Assembly: GCA_026120035.1 (NCBI GenBank) | Contig: JALRME010000002.1 | Location: 2,418,001 to 2,482,000, forward strand | Reading direction: 5' to 3' | DNA: 64,000 nt | Origin: Coleophoma eucalyptorum | Lineage: Eukaryota > Ascomycota > Leotiomycetes > Helotiales > Dermateaceae | Shown: positions 21,657 to 34,342 of the stretch, piece by piece | How the letters are laid out: every line of letters begins with the position of its first letter | How positions within the stretch are numbered: position 1 is the stretch's first letter | The notes under the pieces: generated by a model | What the model saw: the letters and a program-made list of their open reading frames with translations, nothing else | Told to the model about the DNA's origin: nothing | The model's database searches: none | Position numbers and translations under genes: made by a program

Positions 21657-22154
21657 ATAATTACAACAACCTAGTTTCAATCTATCCAAGGGAAAAAATC
21701 CGCAGTCTCTATTATTTAATACTTATCGATTAGTTTGCAAGGAGTCATCGCTGGGGAAATTTTGGATTATGAGGACAAACACAAAGATGAATTGCACGCA
21801 AGGCCACGGGCCGGAAATTTTGAAAAAGAGAGGCAGAAAGATAGCTTAATATCATCATAACTACCTACAATTCATATTACCAGCTTGTCAATTCTTGACA
21901 TACTTAGGAACCATCATGTGTAATAGGTAGAACCTGAATGATTGGATCAGAGATGGTGGGATCGAGACTGCTAAATTGCCCACAATCTTCATAATTCTGC
22001 ACCTACAGAATCGGCCTATAGCTATCAAACCTGAAAATTCAGGCAATAATCAAGCCTTCTAGCCGACAAGGCTGAAGCTCTTGAGCTCCAACAACGACAA
22101 CATTAGACAACCTTTCACAGCTCTTCTCAGCAAGCAACACTGCCCACTGCAATC
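21657..22154. other. Intergenic region upstream of CSN5
   Basis: About 500 bases with no coding signal. Contains the MFS 3' flank and the CSN5 promoter and leader. Confidence 0.45.
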
Positions 22155-23229
22155 ATGGAAACTGCATTCAAAACATGGCGTATGGATTCAAAAGGTCAAT
22201 CTCTAGCATTTGCTGCATTTACTAATCAGAAACCTAGAGCTGGACAATAACATGCAGCTCGTTGATGAACATCGCGATGCTCTCTACACCTATTCCGATT
22301 CCGAACAGAAAGCCATCAATGCTGCGAAACCATGGAAGAATGATCCCAACCACTTCAAACACGTACGAATTTCGGCAGTTGCTCTCCTCAAGATGGTGAT
22401 GCATGCTCGCTCTGGCGGTTCGATCGAAGTAATGGGTTTGATGCAAGGCAAGATAGAAGGTGATACCTTTATTGTGACGGACGCATTCCGGTTGCCTGTT
22501 GAGGGAACAGAGACCAGAGTGAATGCTCAAGACGAGGCAAACGAATACATGGTTGGCTACCTAGAAAAGTGTCGCGAGCAAGGAAAGATGGAGAATGCCG
22601 TTGGATGGTATCACAGTCACCCAGGCTATGGCTGCTGGTTGAGTGGAATCGACGTGGCAACGCAAGCAACCCAACAAACTTTCCAAGATCCTTTCCTTGC
22701 TGTGGTCATCGATCCCGACCGCACCATCTCGGCCGGCAAAGTCGAAATCGGAGCCTTCCGTACCTTTCCCGATAATTACAAACCTGCTGATTCTGGGTCT
22801 GGCGATGGCTACCAGACAATTCCGCTATCCAAGATTGAAGATTTCGGTGCGCACAGTAGTCGCTATTATTCGCTGGAGGTATCGCATTACAAGAGCTCTC
22901 TGGACACTCATCTATTGGAGCAACTTTGGAATAAGTATTGGGTGCAAACGCTAAGCCAAAGTCCGCTCTTTACGAATCGCGAGTATAGCAGCAAGCAAAT
23001 GCTTGACCTCAGCAGTAAGATAAGCCAGGCTGCGGAAGCTATCAGCCGTGCCGGTCGAGGCCCCTCGCAGGGATATGGAACCAAAGGTGTAGACAAAGAT
23101 CTGGAGAAAGTGGTCAAGGACAGCAACAAAATCGCTGGCGAAGAAATGACAGGTTTGATGGCAGGTGAGATTAAGACAAAGCTTTTCAACGGCCTCGGCG
23201 ATCAAACGACGACAGTGGCAGCTCCCTAA
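22155..23229 (+). CDS. csn5: COP9 signalosome subunit 5 (deneddylase)
   Basis: A 40-base first exon (22155-22194) and a second exon (22238-23229) give 343 aa, the usual CSN5 length. The MPN+/JAMM zinc site is complete: Glu77 ([10 protein letters not shown]), His139 and His141 ([16 protein letters not shown]), and Asp152. This is the catalytic subunit that removes Nedd8 from cullins and so controls SCF ubiquitin ligases. In filamentous fungi it affects development and secondary metabolism. The first intron has a non-standard GTCAAT donor and uses the ACCTAG acceptor, after a TTTACTAATC branch site. The nearer CAG would bring an in-frame stop, which supports the chosen acceptor. The gene is convergent with the tRNA synthetase gene, 251 bases away. 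Confidence 0.95.
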
Positions 23230-23480
23230 TCTATGTGATGCTTGTGGTTCATTAGGAAGCCTTGAAAGGGAAATTAGATTCATGACTACGATGCATTGCT
23301 TTGGCGAATGGACTTATACTGGCGTTGGGACGGGACTTAGGAATTGGCAAAGATAGCCTGAAATACATGAGATGACCTCTATATTACAATTGACATCCAT
23401 CTTATCTTACAGTAGTATACATCTGGAAGTTATGTTGTCGCAAGGGCCTTTGCTATGGTTTTCTTGCTTTCCCCATGTCT

Positions 23481-25971
<2,491 letters not shown>

Positions 25972-27394
25972 ATGGCAGAAGAGACCGATCTCTATGGTAA
26001 GCAATTTCTGTTTAGCATACTGTCATGAGCAATTACTGACATTTTGAAGGCGTGCTTGGCATAGATAAATCTGCCACAAAATCAGAAATCAAGAAGGCAT
26101 ATCATAAGGTCAGTAGCCGACAGGATCGCATAAGCAGAAATGTCTAACTGTTTATAGGCTGCTTTACAACATCACCCAGATAAGGTTGCGGAAGACAAGA
26201 GAGAGGAGGCAGATGTGAAGTTCAAGGCTGTCAGCCAAGCCTACGAGATCCTTCACGATGAGGAGAAACGACACCTTTATGATACCCACGGCATGTCTGC
26301 CTTTGACGGAAGCCGTGGACCCGGTGGTATGGGGGGAGAGGTAGATTTGGATGATATTCTGCAACAAATGTTCGGTATGGGTGGCGGTGGTATGCCTGGC
26401 ATGGGCGGTGGACCAGGTGGGCCAAAACGACCACGACGAGGACGTGATGAGGAGCAACAATACCAAGTGACTCTGGAAGAACTCTACAAGGGAAAGACCG
26501 TGAAGTTTGCAAGCACAAAGAACGTCCTGTGCAGCCATTGTAAGGGATCCGGAGGAAAGGAGAAAGCCAAACCCAACACCTGCGAGCGATGCAAAGGTCA
26601 AGGAGCCACGATTGGATTGAGATCCGTTGGGCCAGGACTTGTCACCCAAGAAAGAATGGTCTGCGATGCTTGTTCGGGCAAGGGCGAGGTTTTCAAGGAG
26701 AAGGACAGGTGCAAGAAGTGCAAGGGCAAGGGTACGACCTCGGAGAAGAAGGCATTGGAGATGTACATCCCAAGAGGTGCCATGCAAGGCGAGAGAATAG
26801 TTCTTGAAGGCGAGGCAGATCAGGTTCCTGGCCAAACCCCTGGAGATATCGTTTTTACTCTTATAGAGGAAGAGCACGAGGTATTCAACAGAGCAGGCCA
26901 CGATCTGTCAGCCGAGTTGAAGATTACACTTAGTGAAGCCCTTGCAGGATTCTCGAGGGTAGTACTGAAGCACCTAGATGGTCGTGGTATTCACCTGGAT
27001 CATCCTCGTGGCAAGGTCCTTCGACCAGGACAAATACTTAAGGTCCCAGGAGAGGGAATGCCACACAAGAAGAGTGATCTGAAAGGTGATCTCTACTTAA
27101 TGGTCACCATTGATTTCCCTGAAGATGGATGGATTGAAGATGAGGAGTCATACGCCACATTACAGAAAATCTTGCCACCAGCACCGCCAGCGATCGAGGC
27201 TGCGGAAATTGATGAAGTTGAATACACTGCTGACGCTAATATCGAAGATGTAAGTTTCTAAATCCTAGTCTGTTAACTTTACTGTAGCTGACCATTCTCA
27301 GTTCGGCGCCGGCACAAATGATCCTAGAGGAAATGCTGGTTGGGAGGATGAGGACGAGGAAGAGGCCGGTGGAGCTCAATGTGCACAACAGTAG
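25972..27394 (+). CDS. Ydj1/Mas5-type DnaJ co-chaperone (Hsp40 type A)
   Basis: Four exons (25972-25996, 26050-26108, 26158-27249 and 27302-27394) give 422 aa. The J-domain has the HPD loop (LQHHPDK). A Gly/Met-rich linker (FGMGGGGMPGMGGGPGG) follows, then four CxxCxGxG zinc modules (CSHCKGSG, CERCKGQG, CDACSGKG, CKKCKGKG) and the two beta-barrel substrate domains. The C-terminus is acidic and ends in CAQQ, a CaaX box like that of yeast Ydj1, so farnesylation and membrane association are expected. The protein delivers unfolded clients to cytosolic Hsp70 and helps import into mitochondria and the ER. The last exon, with its GTAAGT...CTCAG intron, is needed to see the CaaX box. Confidence 0.96.
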
Positions 27395-28822
27395 AAGAAC
27401 GTAGAGAAAGGGTTAACGTCCGTCACGAAGCGATATGGGACTACAGAACGGGCAGGCTTTGTCACCTAGATCGGCATGACAAAATGTTTAGATGGGTAAT
27501 CGTTCCTGAACGAAGACAATATAATGGAAGACCTACTCTTTCTGAAAAGTTTGGCTGCATTGATCGACGGTCAAAAGGCTTATGTGAATAATTAGTACGA
27601 CACTTGAATATGGATCTGCAAATAGCATCAGTATGAGCATTGAAATAGGAAATGCTATTCACGTTGACCTTATATTCAACATCGATTTTAACCATATTAG
27701 TCTTCCCGTCTGCAGATGTCAGAACTACTTACTATATCAGCATGTGAAAAATAAAGTCGAGATTAAATATATATATATATAGACGTTGTATATTTTGATG
27801 AAAGAAAGGCCATATGACTATACGACAGGCACCTACAAGTAAGTATTCTAGGCAGTTTTCACTATCATTCTACATGGTCGATACACAGTCAATCCTACCT
27901 CTATTGCTTCCTCAGAATCATTCATTACCTTATACTTAACGCTATCGAGAGGTAGGAGATCTTCTTCCGGCTTTACAGGTTTCGTTGCTGCTTTATATCA
28001 GTAACCTAGACAGCCTGAGTCTATTACCTAGCCTCTACACACGTACATATATCGTATTTAGGATACGCTATATCCTTCTCTCTTACCTTCCGCAGCGTCG
28101 GATACTAGTCGACCCTAATGCTAGCATACCCATATTCCAGGCCGATTTCCTTATGATAATCAAGTATTTCTTATAAAAATGCATTATCAGTAGTAAGCAG
28201 AGGGACGAGCGATTATATAGCGGGTACAAAGCCAGAAGCAAAGGCAGAAAATTGAGATCACATGGCTGTATGAGACTTAGGAATAGCTTCAATTTGAGAG
28301 CGACGGATAAAATTGGTGGCCGTAGAGGGGGTGGCCGTAGAGGGGGAATTAAAAGGTACTCTTTATTTTGTGGCATACTGTTACATTCGTGAGTATTCTG
28401 CCACTCCAATGCTGGCCGCGGTATATACCCACACTTAGAATTGATGTTAAATATAAGGTCGTCGATTCTGAATAACATTTTCCTTAAAGATGACATACCT
28501 ATTCTGCTACGGTGAAGACTTCTATGCGAATGACTCGCAGCTTAGTAAGAAACAGCGTAATTTCCAAAATTTGAGCCTGACAGCCTTAAATTGCTTAAGG
28601 CTCAACTCTCCCTCATCGCACAGAAAAAGCTTGGCGCGCTAGAGGCTTAGCGAGCACCACACATCAATTTTGAGCAAGAAAATACAGGCGAAGAACTTCA
28701 AGCCGGCGATAGAATCCATCGACAACCCACGACAACAGAGACGACAAGGTGCGTAACAGCCTCGATGAACGACATTGAGATGTCCTGATACTCTCTCGAA
28801 CTCCCCGCTGACAGTCTGGTAG
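27395..28822. other. 1.4 kb intergenic region with AT-rich and simple repeats
   Basis: Holds an AT dinucleotide run (about 27766-27781) and an AT-rich stretch to about 28560. A perfect 15-bp tandem duplication (GGTGGCCGTAGAGGG) is at 28315-28344. The last 200 bases are the promoter and leader of the ribosomal protein gene. No gene is called. Confidence 0.45.
28315..28344. repeat. 15-bp perfect tandem duplication
   Basis: GGTGGCCGTAGAGGG occurs twice in direct succession. Confidence 0.9.
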
Positions 28823-29544
28823 ATGGTTTCCGCAAAGAAGCACGTTCCGATCGTCAAGAAGCGTATGTCAATTCCCTTGTCGGCCTTGAACTCGACCCTC
28901 GATCCTAAATCCTCAACCTCAATCTCGCCCTACAGTGAATAAACTTATTCGCGCATGAAACTGATGTCAAGCAGGCACGAAGCGCTTCCACCGCCACCAG
29001 TCCGACACTTATATGTGCCTGGATGCATCATGGAGAAAGCCAAAGGGTATTGATAACCGTGTCCGAAGACGCTTCAAGGGACAAATGGTTATGCCATCGG
29101 TACGTGGATGCATTGGTTGGCGGGGTTCATGATAGTCTACTGCAGAGATGGAAATATTGGATATTGAGGACTCATCATGAACCTCTGCCTCGAGATCGAA
29201 GGACGACAGGCTGATATATGCGTGCAGATTGGTTTCGGTTCCAACAAGAAGACCCGCCACATGATGCCTTCTGGACACAAGGCATTCCTCGTCAACAACG
29301 TCCGTGAAGTTGACCTCCTCCTTATGCACAACAAGACCTTCGCCGCAGAGTACGTTTACCACCATAAAGTTCCAGATGCAAAATAGGGGACTGCTCCAGA
29401 TGAGCGTGAAGCAAAGTGACTGACGATGAAAACAGGATTTCACACGCCGTTTCAGCGAGAAAGAGAGTCGAGATCGTCGCACGCGCAAAGCAACTCGGTG
29501 TCAAGGTTACCAACGCCAAGGCCAGAGTTACCACCGAGGTTTAA
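28823..29544 (+). CDS. rpl32: 60S ribosomal protein L32 (eL32)
   Basis: Four exons (28823-28862, 28975-29099, 29228-29349 and 29436-29544) give 131 aa, the normal eL32 length. Conserved segments read [56 protein letters not shown] and ending [12 protein letters not shown]. It is a component of the large cytosolic ribosomal subunit. Introns are longer (86-128 nt) than elsewhere in the window, as is common in fungal ribosomal protein genes. Donors are GTATGT, GTACGT and GTACGT. No exon is long enough to stand out alone, so the gene is easily missed by simple ORF scans. Confidence 0.96.
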
Positions 29545-30117
29545 GTTTCTGTTATCCAATATTTCGGTGCTGGGTATTTCGGATCTTAAATTTCTGCTTG
29601 GGGTGTTTTTTCTTGTTCGTTACGGGTGCATATCGTGGGTTAGTGGGGGACACATTGGCAATGCAATGCAGATAAATGTTTAGCATATGCTCTACGATCA
29701 ATGAAAGCCCCTCGGCAAAAAATGAACTCAAAAACCATGCCAAATCTCTTCCAACTACGTGATGTTTAAGTGAAACAGAGTTGGGGGAACGGTGTAAAAC
29801 AAGGAAGTTGACGTTGTGACCTTGTTTGTGCCTTTGTCCTAACTCATTGATCGGCCTTGTGACGGTATACAGCATTATTGCCCTACTGGCAATGGAAGCG
29901 TGCTCATCTCTTAAGTACGGTCATCGAGTGCTGCTCACAGAACGAGGTTAATGTCACTTCCTTACCCATGGCAACCATTAAATCATGGTGGCACAACTCA
30001 CACATCTCTCGATATATAATGATAATGGGTATCATTAAAGCACGCTAGCTATCTATCTACATTACGCCTTTTTGCTCAGATCTATAGTCTATATGAACAT
30101 CCCCGCTGATGATTACA
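29545..30117. other. Convergent intergenic region, rpl32 and fluoride exporter
   Basis: The 3' flanks of two convergent genes. No gene is seen. Confidence 0.5.
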
Positions 30118-31515
30118 TTATTTCGTACAAACCAGTGCCGAGAATCCTATCGTCCATTGCATACTGCCCATGATAACAATGAGGGAACACAAAGCAACAG
30201 CAACACTTGCGAATCCATAACGGTAAGAATGTGATCTCCTTAATCCGTTCAACTCGCCTACCCAGGTACTGACCGTGGTCAAACAGCCACAAAATCCATC
30301 CTGGATACCTTGCAACACTTGACACCCAATTACACCACCAAGAGGTACGTGTTGGAGGTCATACGACAAACCAAGAATCATAGTCCCAAAGATGTTGACA
30401 ACGAAGGTGCCAAGGGGAAAGGAGGCGATCCTCTTGTTCAAGTACAGTGAGGCATAAAATCGACTCAGGCAACCAATAGGTGCAAAGACGAGCGCAAAGA
30501 CTGCTCTTCCACGCCAGGTCACAGCATCCGGTGGGAAAATGGCCAAGAGAACGGCCCCGAGCCAGCTACCCCATGCTAGGAAGACAAAAAGTGGATCAAC
30601 GACTTTGCGGGCTGGTACGAATGGGAGACTAGGCGTATACGGCTCACTCAGGATAGCTAGGTGCGCTCCAACATGCAACGCTGCCATACAAAGAGCCACT
30701 GTGATAATTAGGACGGCAAGTAGTGCCATGAAGGAGTATCCGCCGTCTCTAGAGACGGTAGAAGAGGTAACACTACTCTTAGCGTAGTCTGCCGGGTGGT
30801 CCAAGGGGGTTGGAAGATGATTGGAAAGGGCGAGGAAGGCATCGCGGATGAACGAGGAGAAAGATGTAAAAGAGCCACAAAATCCAGTGGCAAGTCCAAT
30901 GAAGAGAGGTATAGTCTTCTTAATCGCGGTATGTGCCTTCTTAGCAGCAGCTAAATCGTCAGGCTTTTTAAAGGATGTACCATCTTCCTCATCTTGCTGA
31001 CGTGCTTTTGCTCTAGCTATCGCCTGATCATAGGTTGCTGTTCCCCATTCGTGCTTGAAGAGCATTCGGTCTTCGCTCAGGAAGCCAAAGATTAGGCTAC
31101 CACCCAAGTTGGCCCATACCTCGCTGAAGACAACGGGAGCGCCAGGATAAAAGGTAATCGCTTGAAGGCCTAGTCGTGCAAGTGTTCCTAGCAATGAGAA
31201 GAAGATGAGGTAGGAGATGGTATACAAACGGGTAGCAGCTCTGGAGACTTCGTGTTCTTGATTATGGTCTGTTCCTTTCGCAGGTGCTGGCTGCGCATTT
31301 GACGGTCTTTGCGTATCTATTCTGCCTCCCTCCTTCTCTTCCTCATTCCTCTTTTCCAGGGAACTGAAAGTCCCCGACGGTTCCTCACTCGGATTTTGGT
31401 CAGGAGCAGGAACGGCCAGCTCATTCAGGTTGTTGTAATCGTCCAGCGTATTGTAACTGTTACTTGAGCGACGCACTCTGCTAGATCGCGAAGCACTCTG
31501 CGGACGGTTGTCCAT
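30118..31515 (-). CDS. FEX1: Fluoride export channel, fused two-domain CrcB/FEX protein
   Basis: A 465-aa intronless protein. A 100-residue hydrophilic Ser/Pro-rich N-terminus precedes two CrcB-like halves of four helices each. Half one has ANLGGSLIFGFLSE and GFCGSFTSFSSFIRD; half two has APIGCLSRFYASLYLN, GTFVVNIFGTMILG and DGFCGCLTTVSTWVGEL. The G-(N)-x-x-G and C-x-x-(T/S)-(F/V)-S motifs line the fluoride pore in known Fluc/FEX structures. Eukaryotic FEX proteins contain both halves in one chain, with only one pore normally active. The protein protects the cell from fluoride at the plasma membrane. The gene is divergent from uracil phosphoribosyltransferase with a 705-base shared promoter region. 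Confidence 0.95.
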   Translation of the reverse strand: MDNRPQSASRSSRVRRSSNSYNTLDDYNNLNELAVPAPDQNPSEEPSGTFSSLEKRNEEEKEGGRIDTQRPSNAQPAPAKGTDHNQEHEVSRAATRLYTISYLIFFSLLGTLARLGLQAITFYPGAPVVFSEVWANLGGSLIFGFLSEDRMLFKHEWGTATYDQAIARAKARQQDEEDGTSFKKPDDLAAAKKAHTAIKKTIPLFIGLATGFCGSFTSFSSFIRDAFLALSNHLPTPLDHPADYAKSSVTSSTVSRDGGYSFMALLAVLIITVALCMAALHVGAHLAILSEPYTPSLPFVPARKVVDPLFVFLAWGSWLGAVLLAIFPPDAVTWRGRAVFALVFAPIGCLSRFYASLYLNKRIASFPLGTFVVNIFGTMILGLSYDLQHVPLGGVIGCQVLQGIQDGFCGCLTTVSTWVGELNGLRRSHSYRYGFASVAVALCSLIVIMGSMQWTIGFSALVCTK

Positions 31516-32220
31516 GCTGGACGCCGAACCAAGTTCTTCAATAGTCGTTGTCGTCGTCTTCTATGAACAGTCGATCTCGAATCTGTATTTCTACATGGGT
31601 GGGGTATTGGCGGAGTGGGGAGTCGTTGTTGAACGCCTTGGTTGAGTCATCGCACGCGGTACGAAAGTATGAAAAGCTAAATAAAGAAAGAGGGAGGTTA
31701 AAATGTATTCCAGCAGTGACGTTTCGCACATTATACCCGGCGGCGTCGGCAGGCAGAACGATAAGCGGCAGGTGGGGTGGGGTGGGTGCGAACAATCCAA
31801 CGTCTTATCGAAGGCTCCGCATTAAGTCGCGGCATCATCCGTTTTGATGCTCATGCTCATGCTGATGCTGATGCTGCTACGAAGGATGAGATCTATTTCG
31901 AAGCGTCCATCCAGAGCATCTACACTACACTAGCTGTTGAGAGTAGAAGGACGGTAAGAAGGTCGTAAGTTGGGAGAACGGTCGGGAACACCTGTGAACA
32001 GCTGCGAACACCCAAGGTAAGCCGAAGGTAGGTAGGTACCTTACCTTAGCCATCCGCCCAGAGCGCTACTTAGTTAGTCCAGCAACCTCCATCCCCTCTT
32101 AGCCACAGCCTAGGGAACGCATACCCAAGACCTTGAACAGCATTCCAACTCATCCTACGACGTCCTTGATTTCTATCGTCTCTTACCCTCCTCCCATCCT
32201 ACGCTCTCCATTGCTCCATC
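31516..32220. promoter_or_regulatory. Bidirectional promoter region of FEX1 and UPRT
   Basis: Three GAACA words sit exactly 10 bases apart (31986, 31996, 32006). An 8-bp inverted repeat AAGGTAAG/CTTACCTT lies at 32014-32021 and 32040-32047, enclosing GGTA repeats. A CAT/GATGCT microsatellite is at about 31845-31880. These are candidate regulatory features by pattern only. Confidence 0.4.
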
Positions 32221-32989
32221 ATGGCTCACTCATTACCACCCAACGTCCACGTCTCCACGCATCCCTGCCTGCAAGCTAAACTCTCACAGCTGCGCGCTAA
32301 CACAACCAACGCCCGGGAGACCAAAGCTCTTGTACATGAGATTGGATTGATCGTAGGATGTGAAGCAACAGCGGCCGGTCTCTCGACGAGGTCAGGGCCA
32401 AAAGTAAGAGAATTGGCGACATCCATGAATTAGAATCACTTGCTTACCCCTCCCTCCTTCTCACCAGGGCAAATCACATATGGGCTTTGAATACACCACC
32501 ACAACCATTGCACCCTCCACGATTTCCCTCGTCCCCATTCTCCGCTCGGGACTCAGTCTCCTCGATTCTGTACAAACCCTCCTCCCATCACCGGTGCCAG
32601 TGCACCATCTTGGTCTCTTCCGAGAGCCCACTACCCTCGAGCCTGTCGAGTACTACAACAACCTCCCATACCACATTCCAGCTGCAAACTCACCGTCCTC
32701 AACACCGAACAGCTCTGCATCTGAGCTCGCCTTCCTTCTAGACCCCGTAATTGCGACGGGAGGAACCTGCGCAGCAGCTATTCAGACCCTCAGAGAATGG
32801 GGCGTGAAGCGGGTGATAGTCGTTGCCGTTCTAGGTGCTGTTGAGGGTTTGAAGAGAGCTGCAGGTGAATGGCCAGAGGGTGTGGAGATCTGGGTTGCCG
32901 GTGTTGATGCTAGTGTCACGGACAAGGGCATGATCAATCCAGGCCTGGGAGACGTTGGCGATCGTTTGTTCTTGACGATTGGGAAGTAG
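32221..32989 (+). CDS. FUR1: Uracil phosphoribosyltransferase
   Basis: Two exons, 32221-32403 and 32468-32989, give 234 aa. Exon 1 has the UPRTase N-terminal pattern VHVSTHPCLQAKLSQLR. Exon 2 has ISLVPILRSGLSLLDSV and the PRPP-binding loop LLDPVIATGGTCAAAI. The uracil-binding end reads MINPGLGDVGDRLF. The enzyme makes UMP from uracil and PRPP in pyrimidine salvage and is the step that activates 5-fluorouracil in fungi. The intron donor is GTAAGA and the acceptor TCACCAG after a pyrimidine tract. An insertion (AANSPSSTPNSSASE) widens the middle of the fold. Confidence 0.93.
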
Positions 32990-33625
32990 TTTATGGGAGC
33001 CACGATTGCATGGATGAGGAACAAATAGAGTTGCTAGACCGTGAAAGTAAACGTTGGCTTGTGGCTTATACAGTCAATGTTAGCAATATATCAATTTAGC
33101 ACCCATGGTCCATTCGAATTACTGCTCGACTTGAATATGAATATTGGGCCAAAGCACTAAACACCACTAAGTCACTGCAGATTCAAGAATCCAACCGAAC
33201 CAATGCAAAAGAGAGCTTTGACAATTGTCCATTTTTAATCACACCCAGTCTTGTCTACTCAAGTCAAAGTGAACAAGCATATTAGCTGTACAACAAAACT
33301 CCTGTGGTATCTTCCGTGGTCCATTTCCCCAAATTCATACTCCTGATCCCATCTGCCCCTAACCATTTTTTGAGCCCGAAAACCAAGACTCCTGAAGGGT
33401 CATAACCAGAATAAATAAGTAAACTCGGAGGCGTTCGTAAAATGGCGGGCGGGTATGCCAGTGACAGATCTTCCCTCAAAACTTAGATCCAGTGTCTCCT
33501 CTCGTCCGACTTGGAATATCCATATCTTGTCTCATGTATACCATAACGCAAGCCAACGGCGCAAACTTCACTTTTGGCTTCACAGTCAAATTTCCGGACT
33601 GCTCAAAGGCCCAGCGAGCGCACTC
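32990..33625. other. Convergent intergenic region
   Basis: Between the UPRT and Sec2-domain genes. The part at 33476-33625 is open in the Sec2 frame after its TGA (see findings). Nothing else was recognised. Confidence 0.45.
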
Positions 33626-34342
33626 TCAAGTATTGAGCAGTCCTCTAACCCTCTCGATCCGCCCCACAGCCTTTTCCAACCTCTCCAGTCTCGTTCTCTT
33701 CTCGCCATCCCTCCTCTCCAAAACTTGGACTCTCTCCTCCAGCTTAGCCCTGGCCTTACGTTCGTTCGCTACCATTTCATTCGCCTGCTGGAACAGCTGC
33801 GCAGTTAAATCCTCCAGCTCGCCACTCGCCTCGTCTAGCTTTCCCTCCGCCGCCTGTCTCGCCGCCTCTTCTCTCTTCAAAGCTGCCTCCAGATCTGCTT
33901 CACGGGGGGTACTCGGGGGAACGAGGTTGCTAGCGGAGTCCGGTCGCAGGTTTTGTGTGGATTTGCGCGGGGAGAGAAAGGAGGACAGGCGGTTCCCCAG
34001 GGGTTGAGATTGTGGTTCTGGTGGTACGGGTGGGAGCATGGCCTGTCGGAGCTGTCGAATCTCGTCCTCATAGTCGGCCCATTTGTCCACTAAAGTCCAG
34101 GCCCGTCAGCAAGCTGCGTCGTGCTTGGAGCGATCCTGGGTATCACCAGGGACAAAAAAGATAGAGCACTTACCAGCAGCAGTGGCTTTCTCTGTCAGAA
34201 GGCGAATTTGCGACTGCAGGTCTTCGATCTGCCTTTGGGCTTCAGCTCCCATATCCGCGGTATGTGGCAACCCAATACCGCAGTTGGGACACGCCGTTGG
34301 AGCCAGCGTCATGGTTATCGGGATTGTGGTGATGGTAGACAT
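33626..34342 (-). CDS. Sec2 GEF-domain coiled-coil protein
   Basis: Two exons (34174-34342 and 33626-34089) give 210 aa. The N-terminus has one CxxC pair (TACPNCGIGLPH). It then has a coiled coil, a Ser/Pro-rich middle (RLSSFLSPRKSTQNL) and a second long coiled coil. This last part, LTAQLFQQANEMVANERKA to the C-terminus, matches the Sec2/Rabin GEF core (LF-EAN-MVA-ER-A). Sec2 activates the Rab Sec4 on secretory vesicles; this short form lacks the long Sec2 tail, so it is a Sec2-domain protein rather than a proven Sec2 orthologue. The intron runs from GTAAGT to CTTTAG. The frame continues open for 49 codons after the TGA. Confidence 0.75.

Noticed and set aside
26164..26901. 245-codon minus-strand frame
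   Set aside because: Antisense shadow of the DnaJ coding exon.
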